From NCBI RefSeq assembly GCF_041080815.1, contig NZ_CP160205.1, positions 4,464,001 to 4,528,000 on the forward strand: a stretch of 64,000 nt of DNA. Direction: 5' to 3'. A program made the position numbers and the translations under genes. Of the stretch, positions 50,869 to 59,146 are shown in pieces. Below the pieces are notes generated by a model. That model had not been told where the DNA came from. It did not search any database and saw only the letters and a list, made by a program, of their open reading frames with translations. Position 1 is the first letter of the stretch; each line of letters opens with the position of its first letter. The stretch is from Mucilaginibacter yixingensis (lineage in GTDB: Bacteria; Bacteroidota; Bacteroidia; Sphingobacteriales; Sphingobacteriaceae).

Positions 50869-51693
50869 ATGGGTAAATCTAAGCTTCTGTTTATAACTCA
50901 TGAAATGTCACCTTTCCTCGATCTCACAAAAATTTCTGAAATAACCCGCCAGCTGCCTCAGGCCATGCAGGATAAGGGTTTTGAGATTCGCATCCTGATG
51001 CCGCGGTTCGGTAACATTAATGAGCGCCGCAATCGCCTGCACGAGGTGATCCGTCTTTCAGGGATGAACATTATTATTAACGATAACGATAACCCCCTGA
51101 TCATTAAAGTTGCTTCTATCCCGGCTGCCCGCATGCAGGTTTATTTTCTGGATAATGACGAGTATTTTCAGCGTAAGCACGTGTTTGCCGATAAAGACGG
51201 TAAATTTTACGCCGATAATGACGAGCGCATGATCTTCTTCTGCAAAGGCGCTATTGAAACTGTAAAAAAACTGGGCTGGTCGCCAGATATCGTTCACTGC
51301 CACGGCTGGATGAGCGCACTGGTGCCGGTATACCTGAAAACCACTTACAAAGACGACCCTACCTTTAAACACTCAAAGGTAATTTACTCTGTGTATGACA
51401 AAGAGTTTGAAGGCGCCCTGAACGGCGAATTTGCGCAGAAAGCCATTATGGCCGACATGAACGAAGAGCATACCGAAGTATTTAAACCGGGCACCAACGT
51501 AGCACTTGACCTGGGCGCTATTAAATACTCAGACGGTGTAGTTTTCGGTACTGAAAGCATCGATGAGGAAGTGTTAAATAATGTTAAAAACGGCAATAAA
51601 TCGCTTTTAGAATTTAATGACACCGCTGATTTCGAAAATTATTACAATTTTTACGACGAAATTACCAATGAAGAATTGGTGCATGTAGCATAA
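50869..51693 (+). CDS. Half-length glycogen/starch synthase-like protein, probably non-catalytic
   Basis: At 274 aa this has only the N-terminal GT5 Rossmann domain (LLFITHEMSPFLDLTKISEI..., EIRILMPRFGNINERRNRLHEVIRLSG, PDIVHCHGWMSALVPVYLKTTY). The C-terminal nucleotide-sugar-binding domain of a normal synthase of about 480 aa is missing. The KxGG loop that binds ADP-glucose is replaced: Lys21 is kept but is followed by ISE in place of the glycines. After the domain the protein ends in an acidic tail. Similar short proteins are common beside panC in Bacteroidota, so the truncation is ancestral, not a recent break. A regulatory or structural role is inferred. It lies 16 nt before the DUF4270 gene. 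Confidence 0.83.
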   Translation: MGKSKLLFITHEMSPFLDLTKISEITRQLPQAMQDKGFEIRILMPRFGNINERRNRLHEVIRLSGMNIIINDNDNPLIIKVASIPAARMQVYFLDNDEYFQRKHVFADKDGKFYADNDERMIFFCKGAIETVKKLGWSPDIVHCHGWMSALVPVYLKTTYKDDPTFKHSKVIYSVYDKEFEGALNGEFAQKAIMADMNEEHTEVFKPGTNVALDLGAIKYSDGVVFGTESIDEEVLNNVKNGNKSLLEFNDTADFENYYNFYDEITNEELVHVA

Positions 51694-51709
51694 GTATTAG
51701 ACGCCGTAT

Positions 51710-53134
51710 ATGAAATTTTTCCGATTAGACTTATTGACCTTGTTAATAAGTCTTTTTATTTTCAGTGGATGTAATAAACAAACCGGTATAGGTCTTGATC
51801 CCGACCAGAAGTTAACCGGCTCATTATATGAGTATAATGATATTACTGTAAATACCATGAATGAAGACCCTGTGGTAACCAGCGACACTACTGGTTATAC
51901 CCGGTCTCCGCTAGCTTATATTAATGACCCGGTGTTAGGTGTTACCCAATCAAGCCTGGCTCTTGGTCTTAACCTGCCTGGCTCAACAGCCTATGTTCTC
52001 CCAACCGGCACCATCACCGTAGACTCTGCCGTACTGGTACTGCGTTACGCACAGGGTTTTTATGGTGACTCGCTGGCAACCCGATACAAAGCAGACGTTT
52101 ATCAGTTGGCCACCAACCCTGATGTTACCAAGAACTACCATGCTACAGACACCTGGTCTACCCTGCCTACATTACTGGGTACAAAAACCTTTAATGCACG
52201 CCCTAATACCAGGGTAAGTATTACTGATATTGTAACCGGAGGCAAAGACACAGCTAAACTGGTAGCACCACAAATCAGAATTCCGATTAGCACTGCGTTT
52301 ATCAACAACAACCTGTTCAGAGCAACATCAACACAGTTAAACTCTGTAACAGAATTTCAGAAAGCTATTAAAGGCTTATATATAAAGTTAGACCCTGCTC
52401 AACTGGGCAGCAGCACAGGCGGCGCCATGATGCTGGCACTAACAGACTCCAGCAGCGTTGACGTTTATTACCGTACCAACGACGGCAACGGCACCATTGA
52501 CACCGCCATTGTACAAATGCCGTTCTCAAAATTTGCTGCCGAGATTAAACGCACGCCATCTGCAGCAGTTACTGCCGCAATAGCCAATCAAGCTACATCA
52601 AACAGCACGTTTTATCTACAAGGCATGGGGGGCTTAAAAGCAAAAATCAGCTTTCCTAACCTGAAAAACATTGCTACCCAGGCTGGCGGCAGCATTGTTA
52701 TTAACCGGGCAGACCTGGTTATTACACCGGCACCTGGCACTACTGTGCCACTGGCACCGCAACCTGCTATTATTATGTACCAGTGGGATATAGCCAAGCA
52801 ACGTACCTTTCTACAGGACGATAATACTACCGATCCCAGATATTTGGGCAAAGGCGCGTTTGGCGGTTTCTATACCACCGACGGTAGCTATCACTTTATA
52901 ATTACCGGCTACATACAAGATTTGATGCGAGGCAAAACCGTAGACTACGGCACCTACCTGGGCGTTACCGACGAAACAAACGCATCACAAGACCCTCTTG
53001 CAACAGATTATGCACCAACACCGCAAGTGGCTGGCCGCCTGGTAGCTGTGGGTTCGCAAGCATCATCGTCCTCAAACTACCCGTACCGCATTAAACTAAA
53101 TGTAATTTACACCAAGGTTAATTCTGGTAAATAA
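51710..53134 (+). CDS. DUF4270 domain lipoprotein
   Basis: This is a 474-aa protein with a lipoprotein signal (MKFFRLDLLTLLISLFIFSG) and a cysteine at residue 21, so it is probably envelope-anchored. The beta-rich body has DUF4270 landmarks: GLDPDQKLTGSLYEYNDITVNTMNEDPVVTSDTTGYTRSPLAYINDPVLGVTQSSLAL and, late, YPYRIKLNVIYTKVN. The family is restricted to Bacteroidota and of unknown function. It follows the half glycogen synthase by 16 nt and precedes glmS after a terminator; this order recurs in related genomes as far as I recall. Confidence 0.87.
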   Translation: MKFFRLDLLTLLISLFIFSGCNKQTGIGLDPDQKLTGSLYEYNDITVNTMNEDPVVTSDTTGYTRSPLAYINDPVLGVTQSSLALGLNLPGSTAYVLPTGTITVDSAVLVLRYAQGFYGDSLATRYKADVYQLATNPDVTKNYHATDTWSTLPTLLGTKTFNARPNTRVSITDIVTGGKDTAKLVAPQIRIPISTAFINNNLFRATSTQLNSVTEFQKAIKGLYIKLDPAQLGSSTGGAMMLALTDSSSVDVYYRTNDGNGTIDTAIVQMPFSKFAAEIKRTPSAAVTAAIANQATSNSTFYLQGMGGLKAKISFPNLKNIATQAGGSIVINRADLVITPAPGTTVPLAPQPAIIMYQWDIAKQRTFLQDDNTTDPRYLGKGAFGGFYTTDGSYHFIITGYIQDLMRGKTVDYGTYLGVTDETNASQDPLATDYAPTPQVAGRLVAVGSQASSSSNYPYRIKLNVIYTKVNSGK

Positions 53135-53139
53135 AAAAC

Positions 53140-53165
53140 AAAAAATCCCCTTTCGGGGATTTTTT
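53140..53165 (+). terminator. Rho-independent terminator after DUF4270
   Basis: An 11-bp stem AAAAAATCCCC (53140-53150)/GGGGATTTTTT (53155-53165) with a TTTC loop ends in T's. It lies 6 nt after the stop. Confidence 0.9.
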
Positions 53166-53182
53166 GTTACTGCTATACTTTG

Positions 53183-53204
53183 ACAAAAACATTGACGTTT
53201 TTGT
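53183..53204. promoter_or_regulatory. Dyad upstream of glmS
   Basis: ACAAAAAC (53183-53190) and GTTTTTGT (53197-53204) are perfect inverted copies with a 6-nt centre. A TACCTTTA (53218-53225) resembling TAnnTTTG follows, 37 nt before the glmS ATG. No glmS ribozyme is seen. It could be an operator or a second hairpin. Confidence 0.35.
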
Positions 53205-53261
53205 GCTAATAAGTATTTACCTTTATCGTTTTAACCCCTTATAGACAATCGCTAACTATTT

Positions 53262-55097
53262 ATGTGTGGAATTGTAGGTTATATAGGCTATCGCGACGCC
53301 TATCCAATTGTAATAAAAGGCTTGCACCGACTGGAATATCGTGGTTATGATAGTGCTGGTGTGGCTTTACTTGATAAAGAACTAAAAGTTTATAAAAAAG
53401 CTGGCAAGGTAAACGACCTTGAAAACTTTGTTAAAGATATCCCGCTGAAAGGCACTCTGGGTATGGGGCACACGCGTTGGGCCACTCACGGCGCACCTAG
53501 TGACCGTAACTCACACCCGCATCCTTCAAATAGTCGTAAGCTTACTATTATCCACAATGGTATTATTGAAAACTATGCTACCATTAAAGAGGCGCTGCTT
53601 ACCAAAGGGTACAAATTTAAAAGTGATACCGATACCGAGGTATTGATCAACCTGATAGAAGATATTCAGAAAGAAACTGGTCTTGATCTCCAGGAGGCTG
53701 CTCGTTTAGCCCTTAACAAGGTAATTGGCGCTTACGCTATTGTTATCATGTGTTCTACAGAGCCAGACCTGATGATTGCGGCCCGCAAAGGCAGCCCAAT
53801 GGTAATTGGTGTTGGCAAAGGTGAGTACTTTGTAGCATCAGATGCTACCCCGATTGTAGAGTACACCAAAAACGTAATCTACCTGAATGATAACGAGATC
53901 GCTTACATCCGTCGTGACGACCTGCTGATTAAGAACATAGACAACACCATCCAGACCCCATACATCCAGGAGCTTGATTTGCAATTGGAAATGCTGGAAA
54001 AAGGTGGTTATGATCACTTCATGATGAAGGAGATCTATGAGCAGCCACGTTCTATTCGTGATTGTATGCGCGGCCGTATTTATCCGGAGCGTGGTATTGT
54101 ACAACTGGGCGGCATCAAAGAATATACCGAGAAACTGAAGAATATTGACCGCATTATTATTGTAGCCTGCGGTACTTCATGGCACGCTGGTTTGGTGGGC
54201 GAATACCTGATTGAAGAATATGCACGTGTACCGGTAGAAGTAGAATACGCTTCAGAGTTCCGTTACCGCAATCCTATAATCTCAGAGAAAGACCTGGTAA
54301 TTGCCATCTCTCAGTCAGGCGAGACTGCCGATACCATGGCCGCTATTGAACTGGCCAAAGAGAAAGGCGCTACTATATTTGGTATCTGCAACGTGGTAGG
54401 TGCATCCATTCCGCGCATTACCCATGCAGGTGTATATACTCACGCTGGCCCAGAAATTGGTGTGGCATCAACCAAAGCATTTACTGCACAGGTTACTGCG
54501 CTAACGCTTATGGCTTTCTATATAGCCCAGCAGCGTGGCACTATAACTCAGGGCAAACTGATTGAGTATCTGACCGAGCTAAACGAAATTCCGGATCTGA
54601 TTGAGAAAGCGTTACAAGCAAACGATCAGATCAAAGAGATTGCTGCTACTTATAAAGACTCTAACAACTGCTTGTTCCTGGGTCGTGGCAGTTCATTCCC
54701 TGTAGCACTGGAAGGTGCGTTGAAACTAAAAGAGATCTCTTACATCCACGCAGAAGGCTACCCTGCTGCTGAGATGAAACACGGCCCAATTGCACTGATT
54801 GATGCTGAAATGCCGGTAGTGTTTATCGCCACCAAAAACTCATCGCATGAGAAAGTGGTAAGTAACATACAGGAGGTAAAAGCCAGAGGTGGTAAAGTAA
54901 TTGCTATTGTTACCGAGGGCGATACCATAATTAAAGGTATGGCCGAGCACGTTATTGAAATACCACAAACCGGCGAAGCATTCGTGCCATTGCTGGCAAC
55001 CATACCACTGCAGTTATTATCTTATCACATTGCGGTAATGCGTGGCTGTAACGTTGATCAGCCACGTAACCTGGCTAAATCAGTTACAGTAGAATAA
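53262..55097 (+). CDS. glmS: Glutamine--fructose-6-phosphate aminotransferase (isomerizing)
   Basis: GlmS makes glucosamine-6-phosphate, the entry point to peptidoglycan and LPS amino sugars. The 611-aa enzyme begins MCGIVGYIG, so Cys2 becomes the N-terminal nucleophile of the glutaminase domain (1 to about 230; RLEYRGYDSAGVA, GHTRWATHG, HNGIIENY). Two SIS domains follow with CGTSWHAGLVGEYLIEEYA, ISQSGETADTMAAI, ASTKAFTAQVTAL and the terminal PRNLAKSVTVE. Length and motifs are complete. It is monocistronic between two terminators. Confidence 0.98.
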   Translation: MCGIVGYIGYRDAYPIVIKGLHRLEYRGYDSAGVALLDKELKVYKKAGKVNDLENFVKDIPLKGTLGMGHTRWATHGAPSDRNSHPHPSNSRKLTIIHNGIIENYATIKEALLTKGYKFKSDTDTEVLINLIEDIQKETGLDLQEAARLALNKVIGAYAIVIMCSTEPDLMIAARKGSPMVIGVGKGEYFVASDATPIVEYTKNVIYLNDNEIAYIRRDDLLIKNIDNTIQTPYIQELDLQLEMLEKGGYDHFMMKEIYEQPRSIRDCMRGRIYPERGIVQLGGIKEYTEKLKNIDRIIIVACGTSWHAGLVGEYLIEEYARVPVEVEYASEFRYRNPIISEKDLVIAISQSGETADTMAAIELAKEKGATIFGICNVVGASIPRITHAGVYTHAGPEIGVASTKAFTAQVTALTLMAFYIAQQRGTITQGKLIEYLTELNEIPDLIEKALQANDQIKEIAATYKDSNNCLFLGRGSSFPVALEGALKLKEISYIHAEGYPAAEMKHGPIALIDAEMPVVFIATKNSSHEKVVSNIQEVKARGGKVIAIVTEGDTIIKGMAEHVIEIPQTGEAFVPLLATIPLQLLSYHIAVMRGCNVDQPRNLAKSVTVE

Positions 55098-55160
55098 AAC
55101 GCTACACTTTAGCTACTGACAAAACTGTTGACCAGTGCTTAGTCAGCTGAAAGAATACTT

Positions 55161-55188
55161 AAAAAGACCTGCAAATGCAGGTCTTTTT
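55161..55188 (+). terminator. Rho-independent terminator of glmS
   Basis: A 12-bp stem AAAAAGACCTGC (55161-55172) with GCAGGTCTTTTT (55177-55188), a 4-nt loop AAAT and a T-run. Confidence 0.92.
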
Positions 55189-55237
55189 TGTTTGGTACTC
55201 ATCCGCGGCAATTTATTTAACTTTATACCTAATTGCC

Positions 55238-56176
55238 ATGGGGGATAACGACAATCGTATATTTCAAAACCTGCACGATCTTTACAAACACCTGGGCATC
55301 CCTACAGCGTTGATTGATCCGGAAACGGATTTTACCATCTTCAACCTTAATGATGCCCTTAAAGATGTGTTACCTTATAAATCGCCATCGTTGCGGGTTA
55401 ACTACTTTGTGTTCAACTTTGTAAAGAACGGTATCGGCCGCTACGGTGTTGACGAGCAACGTTTTGACCTATCGCCAGGCACGGTTTACTTTACCAATCC
55501 CGGCCACTTCAGGGTTTATGAATGGGAAAACACAGACGAAGTTTACTTGATTACGCTAAGTGAAGCATTTTTAAAGGAGAATATCCATGCCAATATTTTT
55601 GAGGAATTTCCCTTCCTGTTGGCAGAAACCTTCCCCGGCAGGCGACTAAGCCCAGAGGTATTTGCCGAATTTGAGCGTATCTATCTGCAAATCCACCGCG
55701 AATATTTACAACGCTCTCCCTTCCGCAAGCGCATCATCGCTAACCTGTTTGTGGTGCTGCTGCTAAAAATCAAAGAGCACTTTTGGCTGGATTACAACCC
55801 CATTTACGAGGGTAACCGCAGCTCGCTGATTGTTAAAAACTTCAAACTACTTTTAGAAAAGCACTATCGCCAACTAGGCGAAGGCAAGGCCACACAACCC
55901 TACCGGGTTCAGGATTATGCCGATGCACAAAGCTTGCACCCCAACTACCTGAGCAACGTCATCAAGGCAAAAACCGGCAAATCTATCGGAGTCTGGATAG
56001 CAGAGAAAACGGTGGCTGAAGCCAAATCGTTGTTGCGAAATTCTAACATCTCCATCAAAGAGATTGCCTACCGCCTGGGCTTTACAGAGTCGGCACACTT
56101 CAGCAATCACTTTAAAAAACACACCAATATTTCGCCTGCGGCCTACAGAAACGAGCACCACACGGTGCAGTCTTAG
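55238..56176 (+). CDS. AraC-family transcriptional regulator
   Basis: I take the ATG at 55238 (MGDNDNRIFQNLHDLYKHLG), as earlier in-frame starts lie inside the glmS terminator. The 312-aa protein has an N-terminal cupin-like sensing domain (FVFNFVKNGIGRYGVDEQRFDLSPGTVYFTNPGHFRVYEW) and a C-terminal AraC DNA-binding domain with two HTH motifs. The second is ISIKEIAYRLGFTESAHFSNHFKKHTNISPAAYR. Two dehydrogenase genes follow on the same strand and are its most likely targets (inference from position). The inducer is unknown. Confidence 0.92.
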   Translation: MGDNDNRIFQNLHDLYKHLGIPTALIDPETDFTIFNLNDALKDVLPYKSPSLRVNYFVFNFVKNGIGRYGVDEQRFDLSPGTVYFTNPGHFRVYEWENTDEVYLITLSEAFLKENIHANIFEEFPFLLAETFPGRRLSPEVFAEFERIYLQIHREYLQRSPFRKRIIANLFVVLLLKIKEHFWLDYNPIYEGNRSSLIVKNFKLLLEKHYRQLGEGKATQPYRVQDYADAQSLHPNYLSNVIKAKTGKSIGVWIAEKTVAEAKSLLRNSNISIKEIAYRLGFTESAHFSNHFKKHTNISPAAYRNEHHTVQS

Positions 56177-56272
56177 AATTTTGCATCACCTCCTTTAATC
56201 CTCGCAATTCTGCGGGTGGTTTAAACATGACCTTTGTTTTGTCAATCAACGATAACAAAAAACAAAACAGTC

Positions 56273-57013
56273 ATGAAAACATTAAATGAAAAAGTAATTC
56301 TGGTAACCGGCGCATCAAGAGGCATCGGTGCCGCAGTAGCTCAGCAACTGGCAGCGGCCGGCGCTAAAGTAATTGTAAACTATGCCGGTGGCAAAGACGC
56401 AGCCGACGAAACCGTAAATGCCATTAAAGCCAACGGCGGCGATGCCATTGCCCTGCAGGCCGACGTAAGCAAAGCTGCCGAAGTAACCACCCTGTTTGAC
56501 GCAGCCATTGCCCATTACGGCAAAATTGATGTACTGGTAAACAACGCCGGCATCATGATCACCAAATTATTGAAAGACACAACCGACGAAGACTTTGACC
56601 GTCAGTTCAACGTAAACGTTCGCGGCACTTTCAATACCCTGCGTGAGGCAGCTACCAAACTAGCCGACGGTGGCAGCATTATCAACTTCTCGTCAACTAC
56701 CACTCGTTTGTTAATGCCTACTTACAGCACTTATGTAGCCACCAAAGGCGCTGTTGAGCAATTAACCCGTGTATTTGCCAAAGAAGTAGGCGCACGCGGC
56801 ATCAATGTAAACGCCGTATTGCCAGGCCCTACCAATACCGAGTTATTTACCAAAGGCAAACCGCAGGAAGTGATTGACCGCCTGGCCTCACTCAATGCCT
56901 TTAACCGCCTGGGCCAGCCTGATGATATTGCCAAAGTAGTAACCTTTCTGGCCAGCGATGATGCCAAATGGATCAGCGGACAAACCATCGGCCTAAACGG
57001 CGCAATGGCGTAA
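56273..57013 (+). CDS. SDR-family NAD(P)-dependent oxidoreductase (first of a pair)
   Basis: Starting at ATG 56273 (MKTLNEKVILVTGASRGIG), this 246-aa classical short-chain dehydrogenase has the nucleotide motif TGASRGIG (12-19), the structural NNAG motif (90-93) and the catalytic Ser140/141, Tyr154 and Lys158 (YVATK). The end GQTIGLNGAMA is typical. The substrate cannot be predicted. The start is preceded by A/C-rich DNA; an upstream TTG start would add unconserved residues. It pairs with a related gene 127 nt downstream. Confidence 0.93.
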   Translation: MKTLNEKVILVTGASRGIGAAVAQQLAAAGAKVIVNYAGGKDAADETVNAIKANGGDAIALQADVSKAAEVTTLFDAAIAHYGKIDVLVNNAGIMITKLLKDTTDEDFDRQFNVNVRGTFNTLREAATKLADGGSIINFSSTTTRLLMPTYSTYVATKGAVEQLTRVFAKEVGARGINVNAVLPGPTNTELFTKGKPQEVIDRLASLNAFNRLGQPDDIAKVVTFLASDDAKWISGQTIGLNGAMA

Positions 57014-57125
57014 GACATCCGAAAGACGGAAAGACTTAACAATCGCTCAAAACAATACAAATACACAGCAACAACTAATTATCCATATTAACTTCCGGAC
57101 TTCAGGTCTTACCGACTTCCGGACC
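57014..57125. repeat. Degenerate-word stem spacer between the two SDR genes
   Basis: The left arm (57014-57037) is GACATCCGAAAGACGG plus AAAGACTT. The right arm (57091-57125) is built from ACTTCCGGACTT and GACTTCCGGACC, the reverse-complement words. They flank a 53-nt A-rich centre. The left arm starts at the base after the first SDR stop. Confidence 0.6.
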
Positions 57126-57140
57126 AAAACTTAATCAATC

Positions 57141-57893
57141 ATGAACTCTTTAAAAAACAAAGTAGCCGTAATAACCGGCTCAGCCAGAGGTTTAGGAAAA
57201 GCAATTGCAGAACGTTATGCCGCCCTTGGGGCCGACGTGGTTATCAACTACTCACGCGACAAAGCATCAGCCGACGAGGTAGAGAGCAACATCAAAGCCA
57301 TGGGCTCACGCGTACTATCTGTACAGGCTGACGTAAGTAAGGTAGCCGAAATTGAACGCTTGTTTGCAGAAGCAAAAGCTACCTTCGGTAAAATAGACAT
57401 CGTAGTTGCCAACGCCGGCATTGAAATGGTGGAAACCCCGGTTACAGAATTTACCGAAGAGCAGTTTGACAAAGTATTCTCCATCAACGCCAAAGGATCT
57501 TACTTTACCATGCAACAGGCAGCTAAAAACGTGGAAGACGGTGGCCGTATTATCTACATCGCCTCATCAACTACCTCGTTCCCTGTACCGGGCATGGCGG
57601 TGTATGGCGGCAGCAAAACTACACCACGCTATATGGTGGATGTCTTGTCTAAAGAGATCGGTCACCGTGGGGTAACTGTAAACTCTATCATTCCGTTTGC
57701 GGTTGATCACTCAGGCATCTTTGTTGATCCGGATGCTTATCCCCGCCTGCGCAAACAATTGCTGGATAGCTGTCCCATGGGACGTCTGGCCGAGGTAGAA
57801 GATGTGGCCAACGCCGCTGAGTTTTTCGCGAGTGGCCTGTCATCCTTTGTAAGCGGTCAGCACCTGTTGGTAAATGGCGGCGCTACAAACTAA
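57141..57893 (+). CDS. SDR-family oxidoreductase (second of a pair)
   Basis: This is a 250-aa classical SDR with TGSARGLG (12-19), ANAG (90-93) and the catalytic Ser142/143, Tyr155 and Lys159 (YGGSK), ending SGQHLLVNGGATN. It is about as similar to its neighbour as paralogues usually are (shared ADVVINYSRDKASADE-type NADP-binding region, ADVSKVAEIERLF) but has a distinct substrate-binding part (IIPFAVDHSGIFVDPDAYPRL). The two genes are probably co-transcribed under the AraC regulator (inference). Confidence 0.93.
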   Translation: MNSLKNKVAVITGSARGLGKAIAERYAALGADVVINYSRDKASADEVESNIKAMGSRVLSVQADVSKVAEIERLFAEAKATFGKIDIVVANAGIEMVETPVTEFTEEQFDKVFSINAKGSYFTMQQAAKNVEDGGRIIYIASSTTSFPVPGMAVYGGSKTTPRYMVDVLSKEIGHRGVTVNSIIPFAVDHSGIFVDPDAYPRLRKQLLDSCPMGRLAEVEDVANAAEFFASGLSSFVSGQHLLVNGGATN

Positions 57894-58021
57894 GCTGCAA
57901 CCTGCCGTCTGATAGTTATTCAACCCCTTGAACAACTGAGCTTTGCAAATTTTTATTTGAGAAGCTTTTTCCGTTTAAACATCTCGTTTTTCAAATAGAA
58001 AAAATCAATACGGCATTCATA

Positions 58022-58052
58022 TTGAAATAGCAATCATTTATATCTACATTTG
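58022..58052 (+). promoter_or_regulatory. Promoter of oxyR
   Basis: TTG (58022-58024), 20 nt, TACATTTG (58045-58052) is a textbook Bacteroidota promoter ending 20 nt before the oxyR ATG. Confidence 0.75.
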
Positions 58053-58072
58053 ATTTCACTACAAAAAGCGAC

Positions 58073-59008
58073 ATGACCTTAGTTCAGTTAGAATATGCCG
58101 TTGCGGTTGATACCTACCGCAACTTTGTGCTGGCCGCAGAGAAATGCTTTGTAACCCAACCAACCCTGAGCATGCAGTTGCAAAAGCTGGAAGACACGCT
58201 GGGCGTAAAGATTTTTGACCGCAGCAAACAACCCGTAGTACCCACGGAGATTGGCGAAGAGATTATAGCCCAGGCCCGTGTACTGCTGGCTGAGAGCCAG
58301 AAACTAAAAGAGATTGTAAGCGATCGGCAGAAAGACCTGGCCGGCGAACTGAAAATAGGCATCATCCCTACCATTGCGCCGTATTTGCTGCCGCGCATTA
58401 TCAACCAATTTATTGAGAAGTATCCACAGGTAAAGCTACTGGTTTGGGAGCTAACCACCGAACAAATTACCCAACAGCTCAAACTTGGATTGATTGATTG
58501 CGGTATCCTCTCCACCCCGCTACATGAGGCCAGCCTGACCGAGATTCCGGTGTTTTACGAAAACTTTGTGGCCTACACCTCTAAAACCAGCAAGCTCTTT
58601 AAAAAGAAACATATTGAGCCTGATGATATTGACCTGGAAGAGATCTGGATATTGAATGAGGGGCACTGTATGCGCAACCAGGTGCTAAACATGTGCCAAC
58701 GCCGTAAAAGTACCCAGAGCTTTCAGCATTTTGAATACAACACCGGCAGCGTAGAAACGCTAAAGCGCATGGTAGATCAAAACAATGGCGCCACCATATT
58801 GCCGGAACTGGCCCTTTCTGAACTATCTGACAAACAACTAGACAAGGTGCGCTATTTCCGTGCACCAGAACCTGCGCGCGAGGTAAGCATCGTTATTCAG
58901 CGCAACTTTTTGAAACGCCGAATGATTGAGGCCCTGAAGAATGAAATACTGGAGTTTGTGCCCAAACGCATGCGCAGCCGGAAGAAGAAGGATGTGATTG
59001 ATTTGTAG
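58073..59008 (+). CDS. oxyR: Hydrogen-peroxide sensor OxyR (LysR family)
   Basis: This 311-aa LysR-type regulator has an N-terminal winged HTH (LEYAVAVDTYRNFVLAAEKCFVTQPTLSMQLQKLEDTLGVKIFDRS) and a C-terminal two-lobed sensing domain. The redox pair is intact: EGHCMRNQVLNMC places cysteines at residues 199 and 208, the same spacing and even the same numbers as in E. coli OxyR. That separates it from ordinary LysR proteins. It should activate peroxide-defence genes on disulfide formation; none lies immediately next to it. The good promoter at 58022-58052 leaves a short leader of about 15 nt. Confidence 0.95.
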   Translation: MTLVQLEYAVAVDTYRNFVLAAEKCFVTQPTLSMQLQKLEDTLGVKIFDRSKQPVVPTEIGEEIIAQARVLLAESQKLKEIVSDRQKDLAGELKIGIIPTIAPYLLPRIINQFIEKYPQVKLLVWELTTEQITQQLKLGLIDCGILSTPLHEASLTEIPVFYENFVAYTSKTSKLFKKKHIEPDDIDLEEIWILNEGHCMRNQVLNMCQRRKSTQSFQHFEYNTGSVETLKRMVDQNNGATILPELALSELSDKQLDKVRYFRAPEPAREVSIVIQRNFLKRRMIEALKNEILEFVPKRMRSRKKKDVIDL

Positions 59009-59023
59009 AACCACCTAAAAAGG

Positions 59024-59127
59024 GGTGTCATGTTGAGCACCGTCGAAACACGCGCGGGGGCCTAGTCATCACTTCTTCTTCGAAATTGGGCCTTCTCGCG
59101 CCCTTCGACAAAGCTCAGGATGACACC
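59024..59127. repeat. Intergenic palindrome, copy 5
   Basis: GGTGTCATGTTGAGCACCGTCGAA starts at 59024, and its imperfect reverse complement TTCGACAAAGCTCAGGATGACACC occupies 59104-59127 (19 of 24 match). It lies between the convergent oxyR and kinase genes. Confidence 0.8.
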
Positions 59128-59146
59128 CTCCCACAAATACTGATTG

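Noticed and set aside
53135..53261. glmS ribozyme/riboswitch
   Set aside because: The leader is too short and lacks the ribozyme core; only a terminator and a short dyad are present.
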